64,000 nt of DNA from Gardnerella leopoldii (GCF_003293675.1 NZ_CP029984.1:744043-808042), one strand, 5' to 3'. Shown: positions 49,537 to 58,606, counted from the first letter of the stretch. Notes: generated by a model from the sequence alone, not told the origin. Made by a program: numbers and translations.

Positions 49537-51168
49537 TTAACTGCGGTTAAAAACGTAGGTAGTAGCTCGACCTTTTCCACAAACTGAAATATCTCCTCTA
49601 CTAACTAAATCAGATAACAATTGCTTAGCCTTGGTACTACCCACGTTAAGAATATTTTGCACTTGCTCACGCTTTATTGTTCCATGATTATGTACTGCTT
49701 CAATAATCTTTTTATAGCAATCGTCAACGCTCATACGTTTATGCGAGTTATTAGAATCTTGCGAAAGTGAATTTGTAGTAAGTTCTGAATTATAAGTACC
49801 GTTCACTAAATTCAATGAATTAGCATTAAGTTCAGTTTTGTTTTTTGAAGAACCAGATACAAAGTTATTCTTATCGCTTACAAAAAATTCAAGAGTAGTA
49901 CGGTCTGGATTAAAGGACTCACTTAACATTGGATAGCGTATTCCAGCCCAATCACAACCAGCTCTCATAGCATCAAATCCGCTTCCAGCACGTTCAACAA
50001 CAGAAATCAGCGCGAACATTTTAAGCAGTGCTGGATTCCGAGAATCAGAAAAACCTCCAGCTAAAGCCACTTCTACAGGCATACGTAAGCAACCCGGGTT
50101 TGCAAAAGAAAGCTTAAAACCATCATTTGCGCTATTTGTTTCTATAGAAGATTGTGAAGAACCATCAACATCAGTACTCACAGCATCATCATATGTAATA
50201 ACAGTGTTACCTCGCATATAATAATCAGCATGAATCAACGTGTTTGCAAGGGCTTCTCTAACTGCCATATGTAACGGAGTATCATCAACTCGTAATGACT
50301 GCGAATTAAGCAAAAATGGTACATCAATTTTACGAGAAAGACGCTGCCATACAATACTCCAAAAATCATAAAGATTTCCACTCCACGAACCATCCGAGCT
50401 GACAATCCTATGACTCCACCTACTATCAGCATTGGTAATTTCTCTGTAGTCGAGAAAATAGTACGGAAATTCCGTAATAATGCACCACTCCTGACCAAAC
50501 ATTAAAAGACCCGATCGAGTAGGATGCAATTTATTCGACTCGTCCTTTGCTAACGCTCCGATTCTCATAAGAAATTCATCCGCATCAAGCGTAAGCCAAG
50601 GATGTTGAGGACGCACTGCACTTAGCATATTGCGGTAAGAGCGCACAGTCTCCATATCAAAATCGTCAACACTGTGTTGCAACAGTGGAGATTGATCCAT
50701 AGAATTTACGCTCGAACCATTGTCTCTGACCATCGCTTGATACTCTTCTTGCGAACATTTGTAGTCGCCTTCGAAATTACGACGATACGTACCGCCTATA
50801 GGATTTCCATTAATATAAATCGGTTTATCAGAACGATTTGCTCTTGGAACGGTTATGCGAATAATAGATTTGTTATCATCCATCTGTTCAATAGAAATAT
50901 TTTCTTCAATAAGAATATTCGAACTAATTTTATTCTTATTATTTAGCGTATCCCAAATATCTTTTACCATATGTTCAGGGTTATTTACGCCAACAAGCTG
51001 TAAATTATGCTGCGCATCTTCGCCTACACCCAGCAAGATAGTTCCACCATTCGTATTAGCAAAAGCACAATACGTTTCCCACATACTTCTCGGCGTACCG
51101 TTTGAAGCCGCTTTCGCTTCTAATTGATTACTCTCTCTTAGTGAAGATAGTGAATTTATATTGAACAT
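49537..51168 (-). CDS. AlbA_2 (Schlafen-like)/ATPase-like protein with C-terminal helix-turn-helix
   Basis: A 543-residue protein. The N-terminal AlbA_2 domain (about 10-150) has ESNQLEAKAA, FANTNGGTILLGVGED and GTYRRNFEGDYKCSQEEY. A HATPase_c_4-type region follows (about 250-405), with MAVREALANTLIHADYYMRG, FANPGCLRMPVEVALAGGFSDSRN and ERAGSGFDAM. A low-complexity linker (about 420-465) leads to a winged-helix-like C-terminus (CYKKIIEAVHNHGTIKREQV, then VGSTKAKQLLSDLVSRGDI). Proteins of this layout are often called putative transcriptional regulators; function is mostly unproven. The start is ATG at 51168. Upstream lies the 21-bp repeat array; downstream the duplicated terminator half. Confidence 0.85.
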   Translation of the reverse strand: MFNINSLSSLRESNQLEAKAASNGTPRSMWETYCAFANTNGGTILLGVGEDAQHNLQLVGVNNPEHMVKDIWDTLNNKNKISSNILIEENISIEQMDDNKSIIRITVPRANRSDKPIYINGNPIGGTYRRNFEGDYKCSQEEYQAMVRDNGSSVNSMDQSPLLQHSVDDFDMETVRSYRNMLSAVRPQHPWLTLDADEFLMRIGALAKDESNKLHPTRSGLLMFGQEWCIITEFPYYFLDYREITNADSRWSHRIVSSDGSWSGNLYDFWSIVWQRLSRKIDVPFLLNSQSLRVDDTPLHMAVREALANTLIHADYYMRGNTVITYDDAVSTDVDGSSQSSIETNSANDGFKLSFANPGCLRMPVEVALAGGFSDSRNPALLKMFALISVVERAGSGFDAMRAGCDWAGIRYPMLSESFNPDRTTLEFFVSDKNNFVSGSSKNKTELNANSLNLVNGTYNSELTTNSLSQDSNNSHKRMSVDDCYKKIIEAVHNHGTIKREQVQNILNVGSTKAKQLLSDLVSRGDISVCGKGRATTYVFNRS

Positions 51169-51245
51169 TGCAGTCTCGCTTCGTAAGTTAGGTTTGTTGC
51201 AATATCGTTTTTTAGTTAAGTTTGTATTTATATTTGCATTTAAAA

Positions 51246-51415
51246 TCGGACATTTTAAAGCTTAAAAATATTTTTTGCGTCCGATTTTACATCCTTTTCG
51301 TCCGATTCTACTTGTTTTGCGTCCAAAAAACAAGAAAACGTCCGTAAATTTTGCCTAAACGTCCGTATTCTGTAGAACGCGTCCGATTTACTGCTATTTG
51401 CGTCCGATTTTGCCC
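51246..51415. repeat. Array of about 21-bp repeats upstream of the AlbA_2/HTH gene
   Basis: GTCCG (once GTCCA) recurs at 51279, 51300, 51321, 51340, 51361, 51381 and 51402: spacings 21, 21, 19, 21, 20 and 21. The best-conserved unit is TTTGCGTCCGATTTT. One inverted core TCGGAC lies at 51246. The 330-bp gap from 51169 to 51498 holds no gene. Confidence 0.92.
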
Positions 51416-51498
51416 GTTTTCAGACACGCGCGCAGTACGGTTACTACACTCGTGCCAGAAACAAAATAAGCACCACGCTACAGCCTAGTAACGCTTAA

Positions 51499-52023
51499 TT
51501 AATTCTTTCGAGAGCTACCATATTGAATCATATCGTTAACACTATCTCTACTAATCAAGAGTATAACGCGACAATATTTAGATGAGTCGATGTGGGAATT
51601 AATGTTTGTAAACATACCTGGATTATATATTTCACCGCACTTATCGGAAGGGTTATATCTCATGAATACTCCATAGTCGCCATGGAAATAAACACTTACA
51701 CCTTCCTTCTTATTCTCATAATCTTTTTTCAATTTTTTTAATTCATCTTTCAAAAAAGAATCATTCGGAGCAATAGAATTAGCTAAACAGCTTGCTTTAT
51801 TAGCAAAGTCATCAAAAGACGAGAAATTATTCTTTATATAAATATCTTCCCTATTATATAAAGGCTCCTTAGCAGACTCTGTGATGCCACAATTAGTAGC
51901 ACCTAAACCAACAGCGCCATCGCTTTTACTTATAGCACTGACATTATTACTGTTAACACCACAACTGCACAAACACATTACAGCAGCAGCCATTGCAACA
52001 GACGCAACTATTCTCTTAAACAT
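51499..52023 (-). CDS. Small putative lipoprotein of unknown function
   Basis: A 174-residue protein with a signal sequence (MFKRIVASVAMAAAVM) ending in a lipobox-like LCSC, then a Ser/Asn-rich linker and a small domain (about 60-170) with two further cysteines. The start at 52023 is chosen because AAGGAG lies 10 nt upstream. The longer reading from 52047 would place that site inside the gene. No known family. It is 37 bp downstream of another small lipoprotein gene on the same strand. Confidence 0.72.
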   Translation of the reverse strand: MFKRIVASVAMAAAVMCLCSCGVNSNNVSAISKSDGAVGLGATNCGITESAKEPLYNREDIYIKNNFSSFDDFANKASCLANSIAPNDSFLKDELKKLKKDYENKKEGVSVYFHGDYGVFMRYNPSDKCGEIYNPGMFTNINSHIDSSKYCRVILLISRDSVNDMIQYGSSRKN

Positions 52024-52060
52024 GCTAAAACAACTCCTTCGCAACAAATAAAAACTACTA

Positions 52061-52654
52061 CTATCGTGTTCGATGATTCATCCTAGAATTTAACTTATTA
52101 AAATCGTCAACACTGAGAGCATGAAACTCAATACCTCTATAAGGGCGTGACGTTATTACATACGAACGTCCAACATAATTAATAAACGAGAGGTCATTTT
52201 CTTTAAAGTAGTCATTAAGATTATCAGGATTGTACTTGCTGAATGTTCTCTCAACTTTAGAAGCTAATTCTAAAGCTTTAGGATCATCAGGATTTAATTC
52301 TTTGATAACGCACGGAACAACTTTAGTCAAAGAATGCAAAAGACGACTACTATTTTCTCTAGAATACTCAGGTATAGTGCTATCATCAACGTAACCAGGA
52401 TCTTCTACGTATTCTTGGTAAGAAAGTGCAGTATGTTCCAAATATCCAGATGAGACTTGCCATTCAGGGATATTGCATGCAATAGCTGCCTCTCTAATAG
52501 TTACCTTTTTAGAATGATTAGTGACATTGTTAACAGAGCCCACAGCAGTGCCACTATTTTGAGCAGGCTCACCGCACGCACTCAAACCACACATGCAGCC
52601 AAGAGCCACAACCAAACAACCCGAAACAAGCCTACACTTACGTTTCACCTTCAT
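52061..52654 (-). CDS. Small putative lipoprotein of unknown function
   Basis: About 197 residues with a signal sequence ending in the lipobox LSAC, followed by a polar domain (REAAIACNIPEWQVSSGYLE, then ELNPDDPKALELASKVERTF). I do not recognise it. The start is ambiguous: the ATG at 52654 is only one base from AAGGAG, while a GTG two codons later (52648) has a better 7-nt spacing. It is first in a two-gene lipoprotein operon downstream of the palindromic block at 52865-53123. Confidence 0.68.
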   Translation of the reverse strand: MKVKRKCRLVSGCLVVALGCMCGLSACGEPAQNSGTAVGSVNNVTNHSKKVTIREAAIACNIPEWQVSSGYLEHTALSYQEYVEDPGYVDDSTIPEYSRENSSRLLHSLTKVVPCVIKELNPDDPKALELASKVERTFSKYNPDNLNDYFKENDLSFINYVGRSYVITSRPYRGIEFHALSVDDFNKLNSRMNHRTR

Positions 52655-52864
52655 ACTCCTTATCACTACTTCGCGCTAATTTGCGCAACTTCGCACTACT
52701 TAACGCTACCTTGCAGTATTCGCTATATTTCGCGATATTTTTCAGCATTTCGCAATATTTAAAAACATAGCAAAAGCAAAATTTTCTCTCGACACTTACA
52801 AATATACTCCAACAACGCAGTAACAGCTATAGCGCACTTACTTTAAATGTTAAAGAAACAGAAA

Positions 52865-53123
52865 CGCGCGCAGCGCGACGACCTGCCTGAGAGCATAGAG
52901 CGTAGCGCGCGAAGGCAACTCGGAGCGGAAACTCGCTTAGGTTGGAAGTCCAGTGGACTTCCAACCTAAGCGAGTTTCGTAAGCGAGCTTATTCCTCACG
53001 GCTATTGGTAGCCGTTTGGCTGATTTGGCATGTGAAGCACACCGTGCTTCACAATTGAGCCAAATCACGCTTTGAAGGAGTTTGAAATCCCAATGATTTC
53101 AAGCTCGGTCAAAGCGCTGCGCG
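52865..53123. repeat. Chain of nested near-perfect hairpins (259-bp structured element)
   Basis: Elements in order: CGCGCGC/GCGCGCG (52865-52911); a 25-bp perfect palindrome with a 1-nt centre (52928-52978); ACGGCTA-4 nt-TAGCCGT (52998-53015); GATTTGGC..GTGAAGCAC-ACC-GTGCTTCAC..GCCAAATC (53022-53066); CGCTTTGA..TTGAAATC-CCAAT-GATTTCAA..TCAAAGCG (53068-53116). Outer arms CGCGCAGCGC (52867) and GCGCTGCGCG (53114) can close the whole. It sits in a 504-bp gap (52655-53158) with no credible gene. Confidence 0.9.
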
Positions 53124-53158
53124 AGCGCCAACTGCACTAGTAACGAAAGGTGGGTTAT

Positions 53159-54004
53159 TCACAATCTAGTAAAAAGGTTTGAATTAAGCCAGTTGGCAAC
53201 ACCGTCGTCATTGTTGGAAGCGCAAATCTCATCCGCAATCGCAAGCAAACGCGGATTACTATTCGCCACCGCTACCCCATAACCACCGGCACGGAACATG
53301 TCGATGTCAATAACATCGTCGCCAAAAACAACTGTGCGGCTAGGCTTCACGCCCAAACGATTGCAAATAACGTTCAGCGCATGCCCCTTATTTGCAAGAG
53401 GATTCGTAAGCATCCACAAAACGTCTTCGCTAATATGCAAAGAAAAATCGTCCGGAAGAATGCGCTGAAGCTGCTCTTTCTCGCTATCTCGCGGAACAAT
53501 AATTATTTTGTCTGCAGTTCCGCGCGGCACATTTGAAAAGTCGGTAATAACAAAATCCTGTTTGCTCCAAAGCATACGAACGTCAAAATTCGTGTAACGA
53601 ACGTCGTTCATAACAATACCAAGACGCAGCGTAGGGATTTTATCGAGCAAACGCAAACACACATCGCAAGCATGCTTAGAATCAAAACCAAAACGTAATA
53701 ACGTGCTTATTTCGCGCTGAGAAGTAAGCTCCGAAATCGTGCTATTAGCACAATCAAAATCGATGAGCGCACCATTGAGATACGCACAAACTTGAGCATT
53801 TAAATCGTGAATAAAATCAAAAGCACTTCCGACAGGACGAGCCGTAATAATCGCAAGAGGAATTCCGTTTTCGCGCAAACACTTAGCTGCTTCCACAGTT
53901 TCGTTGCTTAAAAAGCGCCCTTCAAAAGTATCGGCATCGTGAAGCATGGTGCCATCAAGATCCGCAATTACTAAAGAAGGAGAAAAACGCATCATAGGAA
54001 ACAC
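53159..54004 (-). CDS. Cof-type HAD hydrolase
   Basis: A 281-residue HAD phosphatase with a C2 cap. Motif I is VIADLDGTMLHD, motif II PLAIITARP, motif III the Lys of ANKGHALNVICNRLGV and motif IV VVFGDDVIDIDMFRAGGYGVAVAN. Such enzymes dephosphorylate sugar phosphates or nucleotides; the substrate cannot be predicted. The start may be GTG at 54004 or an ATG at 53995/53992; none has a clear ribosome-binding site. It lies between the palindromic block and secG. Confidence 0.88.
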   Translation of the reverse strand: MFPMMRFSPSLVIADLDGTMLHDADTFEGRFLSNETVEAAKCLRENGIPLAIITARPVGSAFDFIHDLNAQVCAYLNGALIDFDCANSTISELTSQREISTLLRFGFDSKHACDVCLRLLDKIPTLRLGIVMNDVRYTNFDVRMLWSKQDFVITDFSNVPRGTADKIIIVPRDSEKEQLQRILPDDFSLHISEDVLWMLTNPLANKGHALNVICNRLGVKPSRTVVFGDDVIDIDMFRAGGYGVAVANSNPRLLAIADEICASNNDDGVANWLNSNLFTRL

Positions 54005-54137
54005 TTATTATAAATAAAATGGGCGAATACAACGGGCAAATAAACAGTGAAGCAAGCTTTCAGTCAAAGCTTACAAACAAAACATATAAACAAAAAAGCG
54101 CACAATCTGACAACCATGCGCTTTTCAAAAAGAATAC

Positions 54138-54386
54138 TCAGATGAGCGAGAACTTAGTCATTAAGTTTAAAGCCACAATCACAGCAACCCAAATTAATGC
54201 AATAATAACCGTCCAACGATTTAAGTTCTTTTCTGCAACACCAGAGCTACCAGCGTTCTTCGTTAAACCGCCGCCGAACATGTCGGAAAGGCCGCCGCCC
54301 TTGCCCTTGTGCATCAAAATTAACAATGTGAGCAAAATGCTAGTGAGCACAAGCAACACCTGCAAAATAATCTTCACAGTGGACAC
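54138..54386 (-). CDS. secG: Preprotein translocase subunit SecG
   Basis: An 82-residue protein with two membrane helices (about residues 5-24 and 58-78) around the loop HKGKGGGLSDMFGGG, typical of SecG. It is a small stimulatory subunit of SecYEG. The start is set at GTG 54386 by AGGAGG six bases upstream; a TTG two codons earlier is less well placed. It ends the pgk-tpiA-secG cluster. Confidence 0.94.
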   Translation of the reverse strand: MSTVKIILQVLLVLTSILLTLLILMHKGKGGGLSDMFGGGLTKNAGSSGVAEKNLNRWTVIIALIWVAVIVALNLMTKFSLI

Positions 54387-54447
54387 AACCAACCTCCTGT
54401 TTTACAGTACCTGGTTAAGTCTAATAATAACCTTTGACCACTTAAGC

Positions 54448-55254
54448 TTATTTAGTTTCTAAACGTGTTTGTGCAGCCGTTAGTCGCACAATATTAGCAA
54501 GTTCTTGCGCATCAAGAGAAGCGCCACCAATTAAGAATCCATCGACATCTGGCTCCGCGATAAGACTTGAAGCATTAGAAGACGTTACAGATCCGCCGTA
54601 AAGAATACGGACAGTATCTGCAACATCGTCACCGAACGTAACACGCAAGTCTTCACGAATAGCCAATGCAGCTTCCTGAGCTGAATTAGCCGTGGCAACC
54701 ATACCCGTACCAATTGCCCAAACTGGTTCGTACGCAATAATTAAACGCTTAGCTTGCTTCGCATCCAAATCGCGCGTTACATCATGCACTTGCCCTACAG
54801 CAAAATCGAGCGCAACACCCTGTTGACGTTCTTTAAGACTTTCACCAATGCAAAGAATTGGCTGCATTCCTGCGGCAAGCACAGCTCGAACTTGATCAAC
54901 TATATTTGCATCATCTTCAGGATGATACTTGCGTCTTTCAGAATGACCAACAATAACCATTGAGCATCCAAGACTTGCAAGCATATCTGCAGAAACATCA
55001 CCAGTAAAAGCACCTTGAGCAGTAACAGAAACAGCTTGAGCTCCGTACAATATTGGCAAATGGTCAAACTCAACAAGAACTTGCACGCTTCTTATTGAAG
55101 TAAAAGAAGGCATAAGTGCAATTTCACAATCGTGATAGTCGTAATGCGCGTCACGCAGTAGCCACGCAAATTTTTGTATAAAATGCGTAGCTTCGCGGTG
55201 GTTGAAATTCATTTTCCAATTACCAGCGACTAACGGCTTTCTTTTGGAAACCAT
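54448..55254 (-). CDS. tpiA: Triosephosphate isomerase
   Basis: A 268-residue TIM barrel. AGNWKMN contains the catalytic Lys, VIVGHSERR the electrophilic His and IAYEPVWAIGTG the catalytic Glu; LYGGSVTSSNAS and GFLIGGASLDAQEL form the phosphate loops. It interconverts dihydroxyacetone phosphate and glyceraldehyde 3-phosphate. The start at 55254 has AAGGG upstream; a 15-residue longer reading is not supported. It lies between pgk and secG. Confidence 0.96.
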   Translation of the reverse strand: MVSKRKPLVAGNWKMNFNHREATHFIQKFAWLLRDAHYDYHDCEIALMPSFTSIRSVQVLVEFDHLPILYGAQAVSVTAQGAFTGDVSADMLASLGCSMVIVGHSERRKYHPEDDANIVDQVRAVLAAGMQPILCIGESLKERQQGVALDFAVGQVHDVTRDLDAKQAKRLIIAYEPVWAIGTGMVATANSAQEAALAIREDLRVTFGDDVADTVRILYGGSVTSSNASSLIAEPDVDGFLIGGASLDAQELANIVRLTAAQTRLETK

Positions 55255-55306
55255 AATCACCCTTAAAAGTTTACGATTGAGATTAATAGTATTGCGCAAA
55301 TTAGTG

Positions 55307-55359
55307 TTATGCCGACCTCGATTTACAAAGCGGATTCATAAAATCGAAAGTCGGCATAA
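55307..55359 (-). other. Hairpin between pgk and tpiA
   Basis: TTATGCCGAC(CT)CGATTT pairs with AAATCG(AAA)GTCGGCATAA around a 16-nt loop. No T run follows on the minus strand, so it is more likely an mRNA processing or stability element than a terminator. Confidence 0.6.
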
Positions 55360-55417
55360 GCGGAAATATTTAGTTTATACTTGCTCGCGTAAATATTACT
55401 TACTCAAGCAATATTAC

Positions 55418-56623
55418 TTACTCAAGCACGCTCAAACCTGGAAGAGTCTTGCCTTCCAAGAACTCGAGAGAAGCGCCGCCGCCAGTAGAAATGTGCGAGA
55501 AGCCATCTTCAGGGAATCCAAGGTTGCGCACTGCAGAAGCAGAATCGCCACCACCGACGATGGTGAAAGTGCCGTTCTTAGTTGCATCGACCAAGCCCTG
55601 GGCTACAGCGCGAGTACCAGCTGCAAACTCTGGAACCTCGAACACACCCATAGGACCGTTCCAAACAACAGTCTTGGAGTCAACAATCTTGTCGTGGAAA
55701 AGCTTCTGAGAGTCAGGACCAATATCCAAGCCCATCTTGTCTGCAGGAATAGCGTCTACTGGAACTACTTCTGGAGCAACTGGAGTATCCCCTGCTGGGA
55801 AGCCGGCATTCACAACAATATCGGTTGGAAGTACAAGCTCAACGCCGTTCTTCTTAGCGGTTTCAATGTAACCCTTAACCTTCTCGAGTTGATCCTCTTC
55901 AAGCAAAGAAGTACCAACTTCGTGACCCAAAGCCTTGAGGAATGTGAACACCATACCGCCGCCAATAACAAGACGATCAGCCTTAGAAAGCAAGTTCTCA
56001 ATAACGCCGAGCTTGTCGGAAACCTTGGAACCGCCGAGAACAACAGTCAAAGGACGCTCTGGGTTTTCAGTTGCGCGAGAAAGTGCCTTAACTTCCTTCT
56101 CAACAAGCAAGCCTGCAGCTGATGGAAGATCGGCAGCAACATCGTAATTTGAACCCTGAGCGCGGTGCACAACACCAAAGCCGTCGGAAACAAATACTTC
56201 GCCAAGAGAAGCAATCTTCTTAGCGTAGGCTGCGCGCTCGGAAGCATCCTTGCTGGTTTCTTCAGCGTTGAAACGCACGTTTTCGAGCAAAACAACGTCG
56301 CCATTATTCATGGCAGCTACCTTAGCTTGAGCATCTTCGCCGTAAGTGTCTGCAGCCAAAACAACATTTGTGCCGAGCAATTCACCTAAACGCTGCGCAA
56401 CTGGAGCCAAGGAAAGCTCTGGAACAACCTGACCCTTTGGACGACCAAGGTGAGCCATCAAAATCACCTTAGCACCCTGCTCACGCAAAGCCTTAATGGT
56501 TGGTAAAGCAGCACGAATACGACCATCATCAGTAATCGTCGTACCCTTGAGAGGAACGTTAAAATCAGCGCGAACCAATACGCGCTTACCACTCAAATCT
56601 CCCAAATCTTTCAGTGTCTTCAT
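55418..56623 (-). CDS. pgk: Phosphoglycerate kinase
   Basis: A 401-residue kinase. [22 protein letters not shown] and [16 protein letters not shown] mark the N-domain substrate site; [17 protein letters not shown] and the nucleotide loop [11 protein letters not shown] mark the C-domain. It makes ATP from 1,3-bisphosphoglycerate. The start at 56623 has GGAAAGGAT upstream; a longer reading to 56704 lacks one. Codon use is strongly optimised. Followed by tpiA and secG. Confidence 0.97.
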   Translation of the reverse strand: MKTLKDLGDLSGKRVLVRADFNVPLKGTTITDDGRIRAALPTIKALREQGAKVILMAHLGRPKGQVVPELSLAPVAQRLGELLGTNVVLAADTYGEDAQAKVAAMNNGDVVLLENVRFNAEETSKDASERAAYAKKIASLGEVFVSDGFGVVHRAQGSNYDVAADLPSAAGLLVEKEVKALSRATENPERPLTVVLGGSKVSDKLGVIENLLSKADRLVIGGGMVFTFLKALGHEVGTSLLEEDQLEKVKGYIETAKKNGVELVLPTDIVVNAGFPAGDTPVAPEVVPVDAIPADKMGLDIGPDSQKLFHDKIVDSKTVVWNGPMGVFEVPEFAAGTRAVAQGLVDATKNGTFTIVGGGDSASAVRNLGFPEDGFSHISTGGGASLEFLEGKTLPGLSVLE

Positions 56624-56807
56624 TGGTATCCTTTCCAAACCATATTGGCTTACCATATTTGACTTACATACTGGCTTACCGTGCCGGCTTACTTCGTTCA
56701 ACAAAACGCAAAATCAGCCTCAAACATCAACACATTGCCGGGTGCAATTATACCGCACATCTTCAACAATCCCTATGAACAACGCAGCTTTGCACCAGTA
56801 CTATGCT

Positions 56808-56963
56808 AACGTTGCGTCTGAAGCTTTGCAGTAATGCTTTGCAAACGTTGCTTATGAAGCTTTGCAGTAATGCTTTGCAAACGTTGCTTATGAAGCTTTG
56901 CAGTAATGCTTTGCAAACGTCGACTATATGTTGCTTAGTGAACTTTGACATTAATGCTCTGCA
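56808..56963. repeat. 36-bp tandem repeat (VNTR) between whiA and pgk
   Basis: Units starting AACGTTG or AACGTC begin at 56808, 56844, 56880 and 56916. The middle units are identical; the last is diverged and 48 bp long. It lies in a 763-bp gap (56624-57386) without a credible gene; peptides read from it are pure 12-residue repeats, an artefact of the period. Confidence 0.92.
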
Positions 56964-57114
56964 GACGTTGAGTATTTATTGCTTGGCGAACACTAGCGTT
57001 ATTGCTGCTGCACACACTACACCAGGCACTCCTACCTACACACCCCTCCGCAGCTTAATTGCGCGACTCTAGTTCCACTTAGTAAACCACGCAGTTGCGC
57101 AACTTTCTGCACGA

Positions 57115-57328
57115 GTCTATGAGTTTTGTGTTAGTGGAATGTGTGTTAGAGCCTCAAAAGTTTTCGGGCAGAGCAATAAAAGAGGACTGAGGAAGCAACA
57201 TTCTTTTAAGAACAAAGATACAGTAAAGCCTTTAACAGTTAAAGCGACGAAGGACGGGACTTGCGATGCTGAAAACTTTCGAGGCTCATCAGACCGACTA
57301 TAGAAAACATTAATCAAAACTCATAGAC
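57115..57328. ncRNA. Candidate structured RNA or non-autonomous element (nested inverted repeat)
   Basis: Outer arms GTCTATGAGTTTTG (57115-57128) and CAAAACTCATAGAC (57315-57328) pair perfectly over 14 bp. Inner arms at 57149-57165 and 57271-57287 pair over 17 bp with one mismatch. The interior holds a small perfect hairpin CTTTAAC-A-GTTAAAG. The unpaired sides between the two stems are 20 and 26 nt. It lies 58 bp past the whiA stop. Strand and nature are unknown. Confidence 0.45.
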
Positions 57329-57386
57329 GATACTCAAGAACATCGCAACCAAAACAGTTACGCACACAAACCACGCAAAACCAGCA

Positions 57387-58334
57387 TTAAAGCTGCTGCA
57401 TACGCGACTTCTCAACTTTCGCCGAAAGCTGCAAAAGTCTACGAATTCGCCCTGCAATCGCATCCTTTGTAATAGGAGGATCAGCCAAGTGACCAAGCTC
57501 TTCCAAACTTGCGTCGCTATGCTCAAGACGAAGCTTTCCAGCCATTAACAAATTATCCGGAATATCGTCGCCCAAAATATCGAATGCGTGACGAACCTTT
57601 TCGCATGCCTCAGCAGCAGCCTTAGCGCTACGACGCATATTCGCATCGTCAAAATTAGCCAAACGGTTTGCTTTTCCGCGAGCTTCACCGTCCGAACGCT
57701 TACCGGTCCATTCGCGAGCAGAACGAGGAGCACCAATCAAAATCAACATTCGCTCAATTGCGTCAGAATCGCGCAACGTCACTCGCTCAGAACTACGAAC
57801 CTGACGAGCCTTGGCGCTAATGCCAAGTCGCGCTGCCATAGTTTGCAAAGCATTTGCAGCCTCATGAGTTGGGCAAACAACTTCCAAATAACTAGCTTTG
57901 CCAGGATCCGAAATAGCACCGTGAGCCAAGAAAGCACCACGCCAAGCTGCTTTGATTTGGGCGATACTTCCACCAACAATCTCAGGTGCAAGACCCGCAA
58001 CAATTCTCATACGTCGATCAAGAAGACCAGATTGCAAAGCCAATGCTGCAGCACCACGCTCAACTACCACGTCATAGCGAACTACAGTGCCCGTAGGAGT
58101 TTGACGAGAAACTTGAGCAATTGTTGCTTCCCTCTGGAAATGAGTTTTCAATACCTCAACAAGCCACTGAGCTGCACGCTGAGAATCTAACTGAGCGCGA
58201 ATAACAGCCTGATTATTTACTGGCCTTAAGCCGCCAGCAAAGCGCATCATTGCTGCAGCTTGAGCCATAATGACAGTCGGGAGCTCATTGTTGTTTGAAA
58301 CGAGTTCATTTTTGACGTCGTCAAGAAGAGCCAA
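57387..58334 (-). CDS. whiA: DNA-binding protein WhiA
   Basis: A 315-residue protein: LAGLIDADG-like N-terminal domains ([39 protein letters not shown]) and a C-terminal helix-turn-helix ([20 protein letters not shown], then [12 protein letters not shown]). WhiA controls sporulation septation in streptomycetes and is conserved in non-sporulating Gram-positives, where its role is linked to division. The start is TTG at 58334, placed by AGGAGG seven bases upstream. Part of the conserved rapZ-whiA-pgk order; the usual intervening yvcK gene is absent. Confidence 0.94.
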   Translation of the reverse strand: MALLDDVKNELVSNNNELPTVIMAQAAAMMRFAGGLRPVNNQAVIRAQLDSQRAAQWLVEVLKTHFQREATIAQVSRQTPTGTVVRYDVVVERGAAALALQSGLLDRRMRIVAGLAPEIVGGSIAQIKAAWRGAFLAHGAISDPGKASYLEVVCPTHEAANALQTMAARLGISAKARQVRSSERVTLRDSDAIERMLILIGAPRSAREWTGKRSDGEARGKANRLANFDDANMRRSAKAAAEACEKVRHAFDILGDDIPDNLLMAGKLRLEHSDASLEELGHLADPPITKDAIAGRIRRLLQLSAKVEKSRMQQL

Positions 58335-58570
58335 GGGACAACCTCCTACTTTTGTTCTTCTTAAAATATGAGTGCTGTTGGGTACTTGCATGATGCTGTG
58401 GCACACGACATGCCCGGCTTTCTGTGATACAGAATACGTTGGACATTTTACCGGTTTTTGCACATGCTTTACATGCTTTTAGTACAAGATTTTTATATTT
58501 TATATAATTTACGCAATTTTATTTAATTTTTTAATTAATTTTAATTGATTAGTTTCATAATCGCATTTCG

Positions 58571-58602
58571 CTACTTTACTTCTTCACTACTTTACTTCTT
58601 CA
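58571..58602. repeat. Two exact 16-bp tandem repeats before the rapZ stop side
   Basis: CTACTTTACTTCTTCA occurs at 58571 and 58587. It lies at the end of a 272-bp very AT-rich gap between rapZ and whiA, the position where yvcK is found in many relatives. Confidence 0.85.
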
Positions 58603-58606
58603 CTTA

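Noticed and set aside
54019..54462. 147-codon plus-strand frame over secG
   Set aside because: The opposite strand encodes an unmistakable SecG with a good ribosome-binding site.
56808..56963. CRISPR array, because the unit is 36 bp
   Set aside because: The units abut directly with no spacers, and no cas genes are in the window.
56763..57072. Short repetitive open frames on both strands over the 36-bp repeats
   Set aside because: A period divisible by three keeps all frames open; the peptides are bare 12-residue repeats without a ribosome-binding site.
57117..57317. 66-codon minus-strand open frame
   Set aside because: It lies wholly inside the nested inverted repeat and has no ribosome-binding site or family resemblance.
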